Source: Variovorax paradoxus
GTDB lineage: Bacteria > Pseudomonadota > Gammaproteobacteria > Burkholderiales > Burkholderiaceae_C
Length of the DNA stretch: 64,000 nt
Reading direction: 5' to 3'
Assembly: GCF_030815975.1 (NCBI RefSeq)
Contig: NZ_JAUSXL010000001.1
Coordinates: 702,611-766,610 of the forward strand
In this document: piece by piece, positions 41,819 through 51,030 of the stretch
Layout of the letters: every line of letters starts with the position of its first letter
Numbering within the stretch: the first letter of the stretch is position 1
Translations under genes and position numbers: made by a program
Notes under the pieces: generated by a model
Told to the model about the DNA's origin: nothing
Database searches by the model: none
Seen by the model: only the letters and a program-made list of their open reading frames with translations

Positions 41819-41922
41819 GGGTTCAGGGCGGCGCGGCGGCCGATGTCGCCTCGACGCCATCTTTCCGGGGTGAATTTCCTGCCTGGCGGCGCACCGCATG
41901 CCGCCAATGGCACGAACATGGC

Positions 41923-42825
41923 CTATTGGCGAGCGCGGAACTCGCCCGGCGTCATTCCCTGGATCCGCCGGAAGTGCCGGTTGAAATTCGAGATGTTGTT
42001 GAAGCCCACCTCGTAGCAGATGCTGCTCACGTGCTGGCGCGTCGATGCCAGCAGGCGGCAGGCCTTTGCCACGCGCAGGCCGATCACGAAGTCGGTGAAG
42101 GTCTGGCCGACGGCGCGGCGGAAACTGCGTGCGAAGGCATTCGCGCGCATGCCCACGATTGCTCCGACCTTGGCCAGGGACAGCTCCTCGGCGTAGTTGT
42201 CGCGGATGTAGTCGAGCGCCTTGTGGATGCGCCACGCGCGGCCGGGTTCGTCGGCGCCGCCGTCGGGCAGGGCGGCGCCGGCGAGCACGCGGTAGTCGGT
42301 CCATTGCGCGAGCTCGTTCAGCAGCGCGATGAATTCGGAGAACCGCGCGAGGCCGCTCAGCGTCTCGATACGGCGCAGGCGCGTGAGCGTGCCTGCGCCA
42401 AGGCCGACGAACTGCACGCATTGCCGGGCGCGAGCCAGGAGCGGTTGCGCGTCGCCGAGTTCGGGAAAGAGCTCTCTGCCGCGGCGCAGCGGCTCTTCAC
42501 CGAAGCGCAGCACCAGGCCGTCCGGATGGCCGCTGGCCGGGCTTCGATGCTCGAGCGCGAGACTGTGCGGCAGGCGAGGGCCGAGCAGAACGACAGTGCC
42601 GGGCGCCAGACTGAGAACCTCTTCGTCCGCGCCGCTGCCGATGCGCAGACGCGCGGGCATGGCGCCGATCAGGTGCAGCTCGTGGTCATGCAGGCAGCGT
42701 GGATCGTGCCGGGGGGCCGGGGGCAGGGCGGCCGCCTCATGGTGGACCGTGGCGCGGGTGTCCGGCGCCGGGGCGGGGTTCCGGTGCAGACGGGTGGCGG
42801 GGGCGGACGGGAGCGTGTTCAGCAA
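41923..42825 (-). CDS. AraC-family transcriptional regulator
   Basis: 300 residues if the TTG at 42825 (GGAG seven bases upstream) is the start; no ATG lies before the N-terminal domain. It has a cupin-type sensor (SLAPGTVVLLGPRLPHSLAL) and a C-terminal double HTH (LAKVGAIVGMRANAFARSFR; SICYEVGFNNISNFNRHFRR). It lies downstream of the gluconate kinase gene on the same strand with a 53-bp gap. It may be unrelated to gluconate control, which a LacI-type repressor at 45991 appears to handle. Target unknown. Confidence 0.85.
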   Translation of the reverse strand: MLNTLPSAPATRLHRNPAPAPDTRATVHHEAAALPPAPRHDPRCLHDHELHLIGAMPARLRIGSGADEEVLSLAPGTVVLLGPRLPHSLALEHRSPASGHPDGLVLRFGEEPLRRGRELFPELGDAQPLLARARQCVQFVGLGAGTLTRLRRIETLSGLARFSEFIALLNELAQWTDYRVLAGAALPDGGADEPGRAWRIHKALDYIRDNYAEELSLAKVGAIVGMRANAFARSFRRAVGQTFTDFVIGLRVAKACRLLASTRQHVSSICYEVGFNNISNFNRHFRRIQGMTPGEFRARQ

Positions 42826-42878
42826 GACGGATCTCCAACGGACGATAGACGATGGACGACGACGGCGAACCCAGGCCG

Positions 42879-44438
42879 TCAGCGGTGGGGCGCTGGCGGC
42901 GGCGCGGCCGTCTGCTGCTGGAACGCGGCGAGCAAGCGGTATTCCTCGCCGAGCTTGCGCGGCAGCGAGAGGTACACCGGCAGCAGCTGCCGGTAGAGCG
43001 CGGCGTTCTTGGCATTGGGCGTGTGGCGGTGCGTGGCGCCGACCATGCCCGCGACCACGTCGAGCGAATCGACGTGGCCCAGCGCATAGAGCCCGAGCAC
43101 GGCGGCGCCGAGGCAGGAGCTCTCGAAGCTCTCCGGCACCACCACTTCGCGGTCGAACACATCGGCCATCATCTGGCGCCACATGCCCGAGCGCGCGAAA
43201 CCGCCGGTGGCCTTGATGCGGGCGCTGCGGCCGGCGATCGATTCGACCGCGGGCAGGATGCTGTACAGGTTGAAGATCACGCCCTCGAGCACCGCGCGGA
43301 TCATGTGCTCCTTGCGGTGGTGGATGCCCAGTCCGAAGAAGGAGCCGCGCAGGTTGGCGTTCCAGTAGGGCGCGCGTTCGCCGGTGAGGAAGGGATGGAA
43401 CACGAGGCCTTCCGAGCCGGCCGACACGCGCTCGGCGATGCGCGTGAGCACCTCGTAGGTGTCGATGCCCAGGCGCTTGGCGGTCTCGGCCTCGGCCGAG
43501 GCGAACTCGTCGCGCACCCAGCGCAGGATGATGCCGCCGTTGTTCACCGGCCCGCCGACCACCCAGCGCCGGTCTGCGAGCGCATAGCAGAAGGTGCGGC
43601 CCTCGGGGTCGGTCATCGGGTGGTCGACCACGGTGCGCATCGCGCCGCTGGTGCCGATGGTCACGGCGACCTCTCCGGGCGCCACCGCGTTCACGCCAAG
43701 GTTGGACAGCACGCCGTCGTTGGCGCCGATGACGAAGGGCGTGTCGCGCGCCAGGCCCAGCAAGGTGGCGGCATCGGCCGCGAGGCCCTCGACATGCCAG
43801 GTGGTCGGCACCGGCTGCGGGAGCTGTTCGGCGCGCACGCCGGCGAGCGCCAGTGCGCCTTCGTCCCAGTCGAGCCGCTCGATGTTGAAGAGCCCGGTGG
43901 CCGAGGCAATCGAGTGATCGATCTTCCATTGCCCGAAGAGCCGGAAGAACACGTACTCCTTGATGCCGACGAAGCGCGCGGCACGCGCGAAGAGCTCGGG
44001 GCGCTCGTGCCGCAGCCACACCAGCTTGGCGAGCGGCGACATCGGATGGATCGGCGTGCCGGTGCGGCGGTAGATTGCGTCGCCGTCCCATTCGCTGCGG
44101 ATGCGCTCGGCCCAGGCCGAGGCGCGGTGGTCGGCCCAGGTGATGCTGTGGGTGATGGGCGTGCCCGCACCGTCGACCAGGATCAGGCTGTGCATTGCCG
44201 CGCTGAAGGACACGGCGAGCACTTCGGCGGGCGCGGCCTTGCTGTCCTTCACGCACTTTGCGATGACCGAAAGCACCGCCTGGAAGATCTGCTCCGGGTC
44301 CTGCTCGGCGGCCGCGGCCTCGGGCCGCAGCAGCGGGTATTCGACCGTGTCGTGCGCCAGCACGCGCCCGGCCGGCGTGAAGGCCACTGCCTTGGTGCTG
44401 GTGGTGCCGATGTCGACGCCGATGACGATGCGGCCCAT
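42879..44438 (-). CDS. gntK: gluconokinase, FGGY family
   Basis: 519 residues. FGGY carbohydrate kinase with VIGVDIGTTSTKAVAF at the N-terminus, ITWADHRASAWAERIR in the substrate region, GANDGVLSNLGVNAV and the C-terminal KATGGFARSGMWRQMMADVF ATP-binding motif. It phosphorylates a polyol or aldonate. The gene next to it encodes a GntP gluconate permease, and three GntR-type operators precede the pair, so gluconate is the substrate by context. It starts 12 bp after the permease stop. Confidence 0.92.
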   Translation of the reverse strand: MGRIVIGVDIGTTSTKAVAFTPAGRVLAHDTVEYPLLRPEAAAAEQDPEQIFQAVLSVIAKCVKDSKAAPAEVLAVSFSAAMHSLILVDGAGTPITHSITWADHRASAWAERIRSEWDGDAIYRRTGTPIHPMSPLAKLVWLRHERPELFARAARFVGIKEYVFFRLFGQWKIDHSIASATGLFNIERLDWDEGALALAGVRAEQLPQPVPTTWHVEGLAADAATLLGLARDTPFVIGANDGVLSNLGVNAVAPGEVAVTIGTSGAMRTVVDHPMTDPEGRTFCYALADRRWVVGGPVNNGGIILRWVRDEFASAEAETAKRLGIDTYEVLTRIAERVSAGSEGLVFHPFLTGERAPYWNANLRGSFFGLGIHHRKEHMIRAVLEGVIFNLYSILPAVESIAGRSARIKATGGFARSGMWRQMMADVFDREVVVPESFESSCLGAAVLGLYALGHVDSLDVVAGMVGATHRHTPNAKNAALYRQLLPVYLSLPRKLGEEYRLLAAFQQQTAAPPPAPHR

Positions 44439-44450
44439 GGGCTTGTCTCC

Positions 44451-45803
44451 TTACACGACCATGCTCAGCAGCATGATGAACACGATGGCCACGACCGAGA
44501 TCAGCGTCTCCATCACGGTCCAGGTCTTGAAGGTCTCGGCCACCGTCATGTTGAAGTACTGCTTCACCAGCCAGAAGCCGGCGTCGTTGACGTGGGAGAG
44601 GATCAGCGAACCCGCGCCGGTGGCCAGCACCAGCAGCTCGCGGTTCACGCCCGGCACCATGGTGGCGAGCGGCGCGACGATGCCGGCACCGGTGATGGTG
44701 GCGACCGTGGCCGAACCGGTGGCGATGCGGATCAGCCCCGCCACCAGCCAGGCCAGAAGGATCGGCGAGACCTGCGCATGCAGCGCCATCTGCCCGATCG
44801 CGTTGCCCACGCCGCTGGCCACCAGCATCTGCTTGAAGCCGCCGCCCGCGCCGATGATCAGCACGATGGCCGCGGTGGGCGCGAGGCTGTCGTCGACGAA
44901 CTTCATGATCTGCCTGGCGGTGAAGCCGCGCGCGGTGCCGAAGGTGTAGAGCGACAGCAGCAGCGCCGCCAGCAGCGCGGTGATCGGGTGGCCGATGAAG
45001 TCCATCCAATGCCGCACGGCGTTCTTCTCGTCGAGCGCCACGTCGGCGAAGGTTTTCAGCAGCATCAGCGCCACCGGCAGCAGCACGGTGAACAGCGTGA
45101 TGCCGAAGCCCGGCAGCTCGCGCGCCTCGGGTTCGTGCGCCAGCTGTTCCATCAGCTCGGGCGAGGCTTCGCCCGGCACGTATCTGGAGATGAACTTGCC
45201 GAAGACCGGCCCTGCGATCATGGCCGTCGGCAGGCCGACGATCAGTCCGTAGAAGATGGTCTTGCCGATGTCGGCGTTGAACACGCCAATGGCCAGCAGC
45301 GGCCCCGGATGCGGCGGCACCAGGCCGTGCACGACCGACAGGCCCGCCAGCAGCGGGATGCCGACGCGGATCAGCGACACGCCGGTGCGGCGCGCAACAA
45401 TGAACACCAGCGGGATCAGCAGCACGAAGCCGATCTCGAAGAACAGCGGGATGCCGACCAGGAAGGCCGCGAACATCATTGCCCAGTGCACGCGTTCGCG
45501 GCCGAAGGCGTCGATCAGCGTGCGCGCGATGCGATCGGCGCCGCCCGACTCCGCCATCATTTTGCCGAGCATCGTGCCCAGGCCCAGCACGATGCCCACG
45601 AAGCCCAGCACGCCGCCGAAGCCTTCCTGGAAGGACTTCATCACCTGGTCCACCGGCATGCCGGAGGTCAGGCCCAGGAAGCCGGCAGCCAGCGTCAGCG
45701 CGATGAAGGGATGCACGCGCCAGCGCGTGATCAGAAAAATCAGCCCGAGGATCGCCACCAGGGCGTCGACGAGCAAGAACACCTCTTTGCTCATTCCAAA
45801 CAT
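44451..45803 (-). CDS. gntP: gluconate:H+ symporter, GntP family
   Basis: 450 residues from ATG 45803 (TTCAGGAGACAGACAA upstream). Many membrane segments, with GntP marks LGLGTMLGKMMAESGGADRI, GIPLLAGLSVVHGLVPPHPG and LSHVNDAGFWLVKQYFNMTV. It carries gluconate in with protons. It is the first gene of a permease-kinase unit, transcribed away from the LacI-type repressor gene at 45991. Operators lie at 45851-45866, 45928-45941 and 45944-45957. Confidence 0.94.
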   Translation of the reverse strand: MFGMSKEVFLLVDALVAILGLIFLITRWRVHPFIALTLAAGFLGLTSGMPVDQVMKSFQEGFGGVLGFVGIVLGLGTMLGKMMAESGGADRIARTLIDAFGRERVHWAMMFAAFLVGIPLFFEIGFVLLIPLVFIVARRTGVSLIRVGIPLLAGLSVVHGLVPPHPGPLLAIGVFNADIGKTIFYGLIVGLPTAMIAGPVFGKFISRYVPGEASPELMEQLAHEPEARELPGFGITLFTVLLPVALMLLKTFADVALDEKNAVRHWMDFIGHPITALLAALLLSLYTFGTARGFTARQIMKFVDDSLAPTAAIVLIIGAGGGFKQMLVASGVGNAIGQMALHAQVSPILLAWLVAGLIRIATGSATVATITGAGIVAPLATMVPGVNRELLVLATGAGSLILSHVNDAGFWLVKQYFNMTVAETFKTWTVMETLISVVAIVFIMLLSMVV

Positions 45804-45850
45804 TTGTCTGTCTCCTGAATCCGGGCGGTGCACCTGCCGCCGGGGTGGAT

Positions 45851-45866
45851 GGGATAGCGCTATCCC
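45851..45866. promoter_or_regulatory. GntR-type operator O1
   Basis: GGGATAGCGCTATCCC is a perfect 16-bp palindrome 48 bp before the gntP start. It has the central CG and flanking pattern of LacI-family operators. Its centre is 76 bp from O2. Confidence 0.85.
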
Positions 45867-45927
45867 GCGCGATCCAAAAAAAGCCAGCTCTGGCGCTCCT
45901 CGGGTTTCTCCGGGTCGGCAAAGTCTG

Positions 45928-45941
45928 GGACAGCGCTATCC
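45928..45941. promoter_or_regulatory. GntR-type operator O2
   Basis: GGACAGCGCTATCC is palindromic except for one mismatched pair. It is a mixed version of O1 and O3 and lies 50 bp before the repressor start. Confidence 0.8.
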
Positions 45942-45943
45942 TA

Positions 45944-45957
45944 GGACAGCGCTGTCC
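45944..45957. promoter_or_regulatory. GntR-type operator O3
   Basis: GGACAGCGCTGTCC is a perfect 14-bp palindrome, 16 bp centre-to-centre from O2, and 33 bp before the repressor start. Two adjacent sites here suggest tight autoregulation. Confidence 0.8.
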
Positions 45958-45990
45958 AATTCAAACTCCGTATAAACCCTTAAATCGACC

Positions 45991-47022
45991 ATGTCCGAAG
46001 CTCCCGAGCGCCCGCGCGCCCGTTCTTCCAGCCACGCGACCCTCGACGACGTGGCCCGCGCGTCAGGGGTGAGCCCGATCACGGTGTCGCGCGCGCTGCG
46101 CGGCGCGCGCAACGTGGCGCCCGAACTGCAGGCGCGCGTGCAGGCGGCGGTCGACCAGCTGGGCTACGTGCCCAACGTGGCGGCGCGCGCGCTGGCGTCG
46201 GCGCGCAGCTCTCATGTGGCGGTGCTGATCCCGTCGCTGACCAATCAGCTCTTCGTGGAACTGCTCGAGGCGGTGCAGGATGCGCTGGCGCCCCATGGCT
46301 TCCAGTCGCTCATCGGCGTGACGCACTACGACCCCGCGCAGGAAGAGGCGCTGCTGCGCAGTTACCTCTCGCAGCGGCCGGCCGGTGTGTTGCTGACCGG
46401 CTTCGACCGCAGCGCCGCGGCGTCGCGCCTGCTCGAGGGCAGCCATGCCCCTTGCGTGTACCTGATGGAAACCTCGGCCGCACCTGGAATCCACAGCGTG
46501 GGCTTTTCGCAGCAGGACGCGGGCCGCGCCATCGCCCTGCATCTTCTGCAGCGCGGCCGCCGGCGCATCGCCTATGCCGCCGGCCAGCTCGATCCGCGCG
46601 TGCTGCTGCGCCTGGAGGGCTATCGCGAGGCGCTGCGCGCTGCCGGCTGCCACGATCCGGCGCTCGAACTGCTGGTGCCGGGCCCGACCTCCATCGCGCT
46701 GGGCGGCCGGCAGTTCGAGGAATTGCTCGCGCGCCATCCGGACGTGGATGCCATCTTCTATTGCAACGACGATCTCGCACAGGGCGGATTGCTGGCCGCG
46801 CTGCGCACCGGCGTGCAGGTGCCGCAGCGGGTGGCGATCGCCGGCTTCAACGATCTTGGCGGCAGCGACCAGATGCTGCCGCCGCTGACCACCGTGCGCA
46901 CCCCACGCCGGGAGATCGGCGAGCGCGCGGCAACGATGCTGCTGGCGCTGATGCGCGGAGAGACGGTGGCCGAACGCACGGTGGACCTGGGCTTCCAACT
47001 GGTGGTTCGGCAGAGCAGTTGA
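45991..47022 (+). CDS. gntR: LacI-family repressor of the gluconate genes
   Basis: 343 residues. LacI HTH at residues 17-65 (TLDDVARASGVSPITVSRAL, then RGARNVAPELQARVQAAVDQ) followed by the sugar-binding domain (VAVLIPSLTNQLFVELLEAV; AIFYCNDDLAQGGLLAALRT; VAIAGFNDLGGSDQMLPPLT). The operator-flanked, divergent position next to gntP and gntK identifies it as the gluconate repressor. Three operators with the shared core AGCGCT are consistent with looping or tandem binding. Confidence 0.93.
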   Translation: MSEAPERPRARSSSHATLDDVARASGVSPITVSRALRGARNVAPELQARVQAAVDQLGYVPNVAARALASARSSHVAVLIPSLTNQLFVELLEAVQDALAPHGFQSLIGVTHYDPAQEEALLRSYLSQRPAGVLLTGFDRSAAASRLLEGSHAPCVYLMETSAAPGIHSVGFSQQDAGRAIALHLLQRGRRRIAYAAGQLDPRVLLRLEGYREALRAAGCHDPALELLVPGPTSIALGGRQFEELLARHPDVDAIFYCNDDLAQGGLLAALRTGVQVPQRVAIAGFNDLGGSDQMLPPLTTVRTPRREIGERAATMLLALMRGETVAERTVDLGFQLVVRQSS

Positions 47023-47053
47023 GGTGGACGAGCGACGAAGTCCATCGCAGGCG

Positions 47054-47203
47054 TCACAGTGACAAGCCAACCGAGGCCATGAGAAAACGCACGAGCGATG
47101 CCAGCAAGAAGAGCGTGCCGACGCTGGCGATCCAGATGGCCACCAGCCAGCCGAATCGCCGCAGCCAGCGGCGCGGCGCGCGCTCAGTGGTAGCCGTCGC
47201 CAT
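47054..47203 (-). CDS. 49-residue DUF2474-like membrane peptide of the Cio oxidase
   Basis: A frame too short for usual ORF lists starts at ATG 47203 and ends at 47056-47054. It reads RRWLRRFGWLVAIWIASVGT, then LFLLASLVRFLMASVGL: a basic N-terminus and one transmembrane helix. This matches the DUF2474 small proteins that follow cioAB (the CydX-like partner in bd-type oxidases). Its start overlaps the 3' end of cioB by 20 bp. It probably stabilises the oxidase. Confidence 0.8.
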   Translation of the reverse strand: MATATTERAPRRWLRRFGWLVAIWIASVGTLFLLASLVRFLMASVGLSL

Positions 47204-48191
47204 GCCGCACCTTGCCGCGGAACACCCAATAGCTCCAGGCGGTGTACATCAGGATGACCGGGATGATCATCAATGCGCCGACCAGCGCAAAGCCCAGGCT
47301 CTGAGGCGGACCGGCGGCCTGCCAGATCGAGATGTCGGGCGGGATCACGTTCGGCCACAGGCTGATGCCCAGCCCGGTGTAGCCGAGAAAGAGCAAGGCC
47401 AGCGTGAGCACGAAGGGTGACGCGTGCCCGGACCCGCGCAGATCGCGCAGCAGCCGCCACACGACGCCGCCGACCAGCAGTGGCACCGGTGCAAAGTAGA
47501 ACAAGTTGGGCAGCGTGAACCAGCGCGCGGCGATGGCCGCATGCGTCAGCGGCGTCCACACGCTCAGCGCGCCGATGACGCCGAGCATGGCCCACACCAG
47601 CGGCCGCGAAAGCGTGCGCATGCGGTCGTGCAGCTCGCCCTCGGTCTTCATGATCAGCCAGGTGGCGCCAAGCAGCGCATAGGCCGCCACGAGCGCCAAG
47701 CCGGTGAAGATCGCGAAGGGCGACACCCAGTCGAAGGGGCCGCCGGCAAAATTGCCGTCGACCACCTTCAGCCCGTTGAGGAAGGCGCCCAGTGTCACGC
47801 CCTGAAAGAAGGTGGCGGTGACAGAGCCGCCGATGAAGGCTGCATCCCACCAGCGGCGCTTGCCCGCGCGCGCCTTGAAGCGGAACTCGAAGGCCACGCC
47901 GCGGAACACGAGCCCCACCAGCATCAGGATGAGCGGCAGGTAGAAGGCGCTGAGAATCACGGCGTAGGCCAGCGGAAATGCCGCCAGCAAACCGGCGCCG
48001 CCGAGCACCAGCCAGGTCTCGTTGCCGTCCCATACCGGCGCCACCGTGTTCATCATGACGTCGCGGTCTTCCTTGGCGGGAAAGAACGGAAAGAGAATGC
48101 CGATGCCAAGGTCGAAGCCGTCCATCACCACGTACATCATGATTCCGAACAGGATGATCACTGCCCAGATCAGGGGAAGGTCGATACCCAT
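47184..48191 (-). CDS. cioB: cyanide-insensitive bd-type ubiquinol oxidase, subunit II
   Basis: 335 residues with several membrane helices. It begins MGIDLPLIWAVIILFGIMMY and includes MDGFDLGIGILFPFF, APVWDGNETWLVLGGAGLLA and WSYWVFRGKV, all standard CydB/CioB marks. The ATG at 48191 overlaps the cioA stop by one base (TGATG). Subunit II partners CioA in the inner membrane, taking electrons from quinol. The 3' end overlaps the DUF2474-like gene. Confidence 0.94.
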   Translation of the reverse strand: MGIDLPLIWAVIILFGIMMYVVMDGFDLGIGILFPFFPAKEDRDVMMNTVAPVWDGNETWLVLGGAGLLAAFPLAYAVILSAFYLPLILMLVGLVFRGVAFEFRFKARAGKRRWWDAAFIGGSVTATFFQGVTLGAFLNGLKVVDGNFAGGPFDWVSPFAIFTGLALVAAYALLGATWLIMKTEGELHDRMRTLSRPLVWAMLGVIGALSVWTPLTHAAIAARWFTLPNLFYFAPVPLLVGGVVWRLLRDLRGSGHASPFVLTLALLFLGYTGLGISLWPNVIPPDISIWQAAGPPQSLGFALVGALMIIPVILMYTAWSYWVFRGKVRHGDGYH

Positions 48192-49627
48192 CACTTGGCT
48201 CCCGGTGCGGCGAGATCGCCTTCTGCGTCAAGGCCTTGGTGCGCGGCGGACAGCGGGCGCATCGGCTGGTGGAGCTCACCCGGGCCACCGTGCAGCGGCA
48301 GGTCGCCCTCGTCGCTCGACGGGCCCTTGCCGATCAGGCGCAGCCCATAGGCCGTGCCGGCACCGAACACGACGAAATAGACCAGCACGAACAGCGCGAG
48401 CGTGAAGCCCACCTGCGAAGCCGAATGCTGCGGTGAAGCCGCGTCGGCGGTGCGCATGAGGCCATAGACGACCCAAGGCTGCCGCCCGATCTCGGTGGTG
48501 TACCAACCGGCCAGGATCGCCGCCAGGCCGGCCGGCGAGAGCATCAGCGCGAAACGCAGGAACAAGCGGTGGCTGAAGAGTTGCCGTCCGCGGCGCAACC
48601 ACAGTCCCCAGAATGCCAGTGCGATCATCAGCAAGCCCAGGCCGACCATGGCGCGGAAGGTCCAGAACACGATGGTCGCATTCGGCCGGTCTTCCTTGGC
48701 GAAGTCTTTCAATGCGGGAATCTGGCCGTCCCAGCTGTGGGCGAGCAGCAGGCTGCCCGCTCGCGGGATCTCGATGGCATAGCGCGTCACTTCGGCCTCC
48801 ATGTCGGGCCAGCCGAACAGCACCAGCGGAACGCCTTCGCCGTCCGGCGTGCGCTCCCAGTGGCCTTCGATGGCGGCGAGCTTGGCGGGCTGGTGTTCCA
48901 TCGTGTTCAGTCCATGCTGGTCGCCGATGAGCGCCTGGATCGGTGCGGCCGCCAGCAGCATCCACAACGCCATCGAGAACATCGTTCGCACGCGGGTGTT
49001 GTCGCGCCCTCGCAGCAGATGCCATGCGCCCGCCCCGCCAACCATCAGCGCGGTGGCGATGTACGAGGCGACCACGGTGTGCGCAAGCCGATAGGGGAAG
49101 GAGGGATTGAAGATCACCTTCAGCCAATCGACCGGCACCACACGGCCGTCGATGATCTCGTGGCCCTGGGGTGTCTGCATCCAGCTGTTGGACGCCAGGA
49201 TCCAGGTTGCCGACACCAGGGTGCCGACCGCCACCGCGAGCGTCGACAGGAAGTGCAGGCCGGGCCCGACCCGTTCACGCCCGAAGAGCATCACGCCGAG
49301 AAAGCCTGCCTCGAGAAAGAAGGCGGTGAGCACCTCGTAGGCCAGCAGCGGCCCGGTCACACCGCCGGCGAAACGCGAGAAGTTGCTCCAGTTGGTGCCG
49401 AATTGATAGGCCATCACCAGCCCCGACACCACGCCCATCCCGAAGGCCACCGAGAACACCTTGATCCAGAATTGATAGAGATCGATATAGACCTTGCGGC
49501 CGGTGCGAAGCCACAGGGCCTCCAGCACGGCCAGGTAGCTCGCCAGGCCGATGGTGAGCGCCGGAAAAATGATGTGGAACGAGATGGTGAACCCGAACTG
49601 GACACGGGCGAGCGTGAGTGAATCCAT
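48191..49627 (-). CDS. cioA: cyanide-insensitive bd-type ubiquinol oxidase, subunit I
   Basis: 478 residues. It begins LTLARVQFGFTISFHIIFPA and contains LARVQF, FSRFAGGVTGPLLAYEVLTA, FFLEAGFLGVMLFGRERVGP and ASNSWMQTPQGHEI, the haem-binding and quinol-pocket segments. The Q-loop is short, which separates CioA from long-loop CydA. Haem ligands (His in FHIIFP, His in the QHGLNTMEHQPAK region and Met) appear present. The start at 49627 has GGAG immediately upstream. The operon cioA-cioB-DUF2474 lets the cell respire with high-affinity, cyanide-resistant oxygen reduction. Confidence 0.94.
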   Translation of the reverse strand: MDSLTLARVQFGFTISFHIIFPALTIGLASYLAVLEALWLRTGRKVYIDLYQFWIKVFSVAFGMGVVSGLVMAYQFGTNWSNFSRFAGGVTGPLLAYEVLTAFFLEAGFLGVMLFGRERVGPGLHFLSTLAVAVGTLVSATWILASNSWMQTPQGHEIIDGRVVPVDWLKVIFNPSFPYRLAHTVVASYIATALMVGGAGAWHLLRGRDNTRVRTMFSMALWMLLAAAPIQALIGDQHGLNTMEHQPAKLAAIEGHWERTPDGEGVPLVLFGWPDMEAEVTRYAIEIPRAGSLLLAHSWDGQIPALKDFAKEDRPNATIVFWTFRAMVGLGLLMIALAFWGLWLRRGRQLFSHRLFLRFALMLSPAGLAAILAGWYTTEIGRQPWVVYGLMRTADAASPQHSASQVGFTLALFVLVYFVVFGAGTAYGLRLIGKGPSSDEGDLPLHGGPGELHQPMRPLSAAHQGLDAEGDLAAPGAK

Positions 49628-49881
49628 CTCCGGGCGTCTCCATTGAGTTGGTTGCAGCGGTGCTGCATCGACCCTCATTCAACATCAGGCCGCGGCCGAT
49701 GGGAATAGGACACATCGTCCAGGGAACTCAATTCAGACTGAATGCCCCGCCAGGCGCCAGTCATTCGGCACGAAAATGCCGGAGGCACCCACCAGCCCGG
49801 ATCGGGAGCTCGACCTCAATTCAATCCCGGCCTGAAGGCGCCACGAAGCTCTCTCTCGATTCCGCCTTCCTCGGCGACCAC

Positions 49882-50724
49882 ATGTTCACCCTGATCCGCT
49901 CGACATTCCAACGCGCCAGGAAAGAGCGCCTGCCGCAAGTCGCCGGCAGCCTGACGTTCACGACCCTGCTGTCCATCGTGCCCCTGCTGGCGGCGAGCTT
50001 CGCGCTGTTCACGCGATTTCCGGTCTTCAGGCGATTCAAGGACGCGCTTCAGGAGTTCTTGCTCAGCAGGCTGCTTCCGGCGGACATCGCACGCACAGTG
50101 CTGAAGTACCTGAACCAGTTCGCCGCGAATGCCAGCGGCCTGACCTGGGTCGGTTCGCTCTTCCTGCTGGGCACTGCGATCGCGATGCTGCTCACCGTGG
50201 AGAACGCGCTGAACCAGATGTGGAAGATCAGGAAGAACCGGCCGTTCTACAGGAGGGTCGGCCTGTACCTGCTGATGTTGGCCGTCGGTCCGCCCGTGCT
50301 GGGCTTGAGCCTCTGGGCAACGTCGTATCTGCTGGGCATTTCCATGGGCCTGATCGGCGCGCTGCCCCGCTCGCTCGCATTCGTGCTCGACCTCGGTCCG
50401 CTCATGCTTGGCGTCACTGTGCTCACGAGCATGTTCTACCTCGTTCCGAACACCAGAGTCCGGCTGCGCGACGCCTTCGCGGGCGGCTTGATCGCCAGCG
50501 TGGCGTTCGAGTTCGGCAAGCGCGGCTTCACCACCTATCTCGTCAAGGTGCCAACGTACAAGGCGCTGTACGGGACGTTCGCGGTGCTGCCCATGTTCTT
50601 GCTGTGGGTGTACTTCTCGTGGCTGGTCACGCTGGTCGCGGCCATGATGACGGCCAACCTGGCGCTCACGCGGCGGCGGCCGCAGGCACGTTCGCTCGAC
50701 CGCAGCGGAAGGAAAATCGAATGA
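49882..50724 (+). CDS. YihY/virulence factor BrkB family membrane protein
   Basis: 280 residues from ATG 49882. About six membrane segments. YihY marks are VAGSLTFTTLLSIVPLLAAS at the start and LIASVAFEFGKRGFTTYLVK with YGTFAVLPMFLLWVYFSWLV near the end. Despite the historic ribonuclease BN name, the family is of unknown function, often linked to membrane biogenesis. The start is chosen at the family-typical N-terminus; longer in-frame starts (49618) have no protein-like extension. Monocistronic, divergent from cioA. Confidence 0.9.
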   Translation: MFTLIRSTFQRARKERLPQVAGSLTFTTLLSIVPLLAASFALFTRFPVFRRFKDALQEFLLSRLLPADIARTVLKYLNQFAANASGLTWVGSLFLLGTAIAMLLTVENALNQMWKIRKNRPFYRRVGLYLLMLAVGPPVLGLSLWATSYLLGISMGLIGALPRSLAFVLDLGPLMLGVTVLTSMFYLVPNTRVRLRDAFAGGLIASVAFEFGKRGFTTYLVKVPTYKALYGTFAVLPMFLLWVYFSWLVTLVAAMMTANLALTRRRPQARSLDRSGRKIE

Positions 50725-50736
50725 TGGACCACTGCT

Positions 50737-51030
50737 TCAGCCTCGGCGCGTCGCGTTCGGACTCTTCTCGCGCGGTTGGTTGCTGTCCGACAGCTGCTCG
50801 GATGGCGGGCCGAGTTCGCCGCTGTCGGCTCCCGTGCTTTTTGAAGTCCCGCCGCGCCGGGCATTGTTGCCAGTGCCAGAGTAGATCTCGTCGTCGTCGA
50901 GATTGACTTCGGCTTCCGCGCCGGCGTCGCCGCGGCTCACGCGGCCGCGCGACGGCGGATTGGGGCCGTGAGGGCCGATCGGGTCAAGACGGCCCGCCTC
51001 ATCGCCAGGATCCTGTGCTCGCTTTGGCAT
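50737..51030 (-). CDS. small hydrophilic hypothetical protein
   Basis: 97 residues from ATG 51030 with AGGAGCAGGC directly upstream. The sequence is low in hydrophobics and rich in Asp, Gly, Ser, Arg (VNLDDDEIYSGTGNNARRGG, then TSKSTGADSGELG). It begins MPKRAQDPGDEAGRLDPIGP. It looks disordered and basic-acidic mixed. I associate similar proteins with Variovorax and relatives but know of no function. Convergent with YihY (12 bp). Confidence 0.6.
   Translation of the reverse strand: MPKRAQDPGDEAGRLDPIGPHGPNPPSRGRVSRGDAGAEAEVNLDDDEIYSGTGNNARRGGTSKSTGADSGELGPPSEQLSDSNQPREKSPNATRRG

Noticed and set aside
41923..45921. 1332-codon open frame on the minus strand
   Set aside because: Only its last 300 codons are a real protein (AraC regulator); the rest is a high-GC shadow of the gluconate kinase and permease genes.
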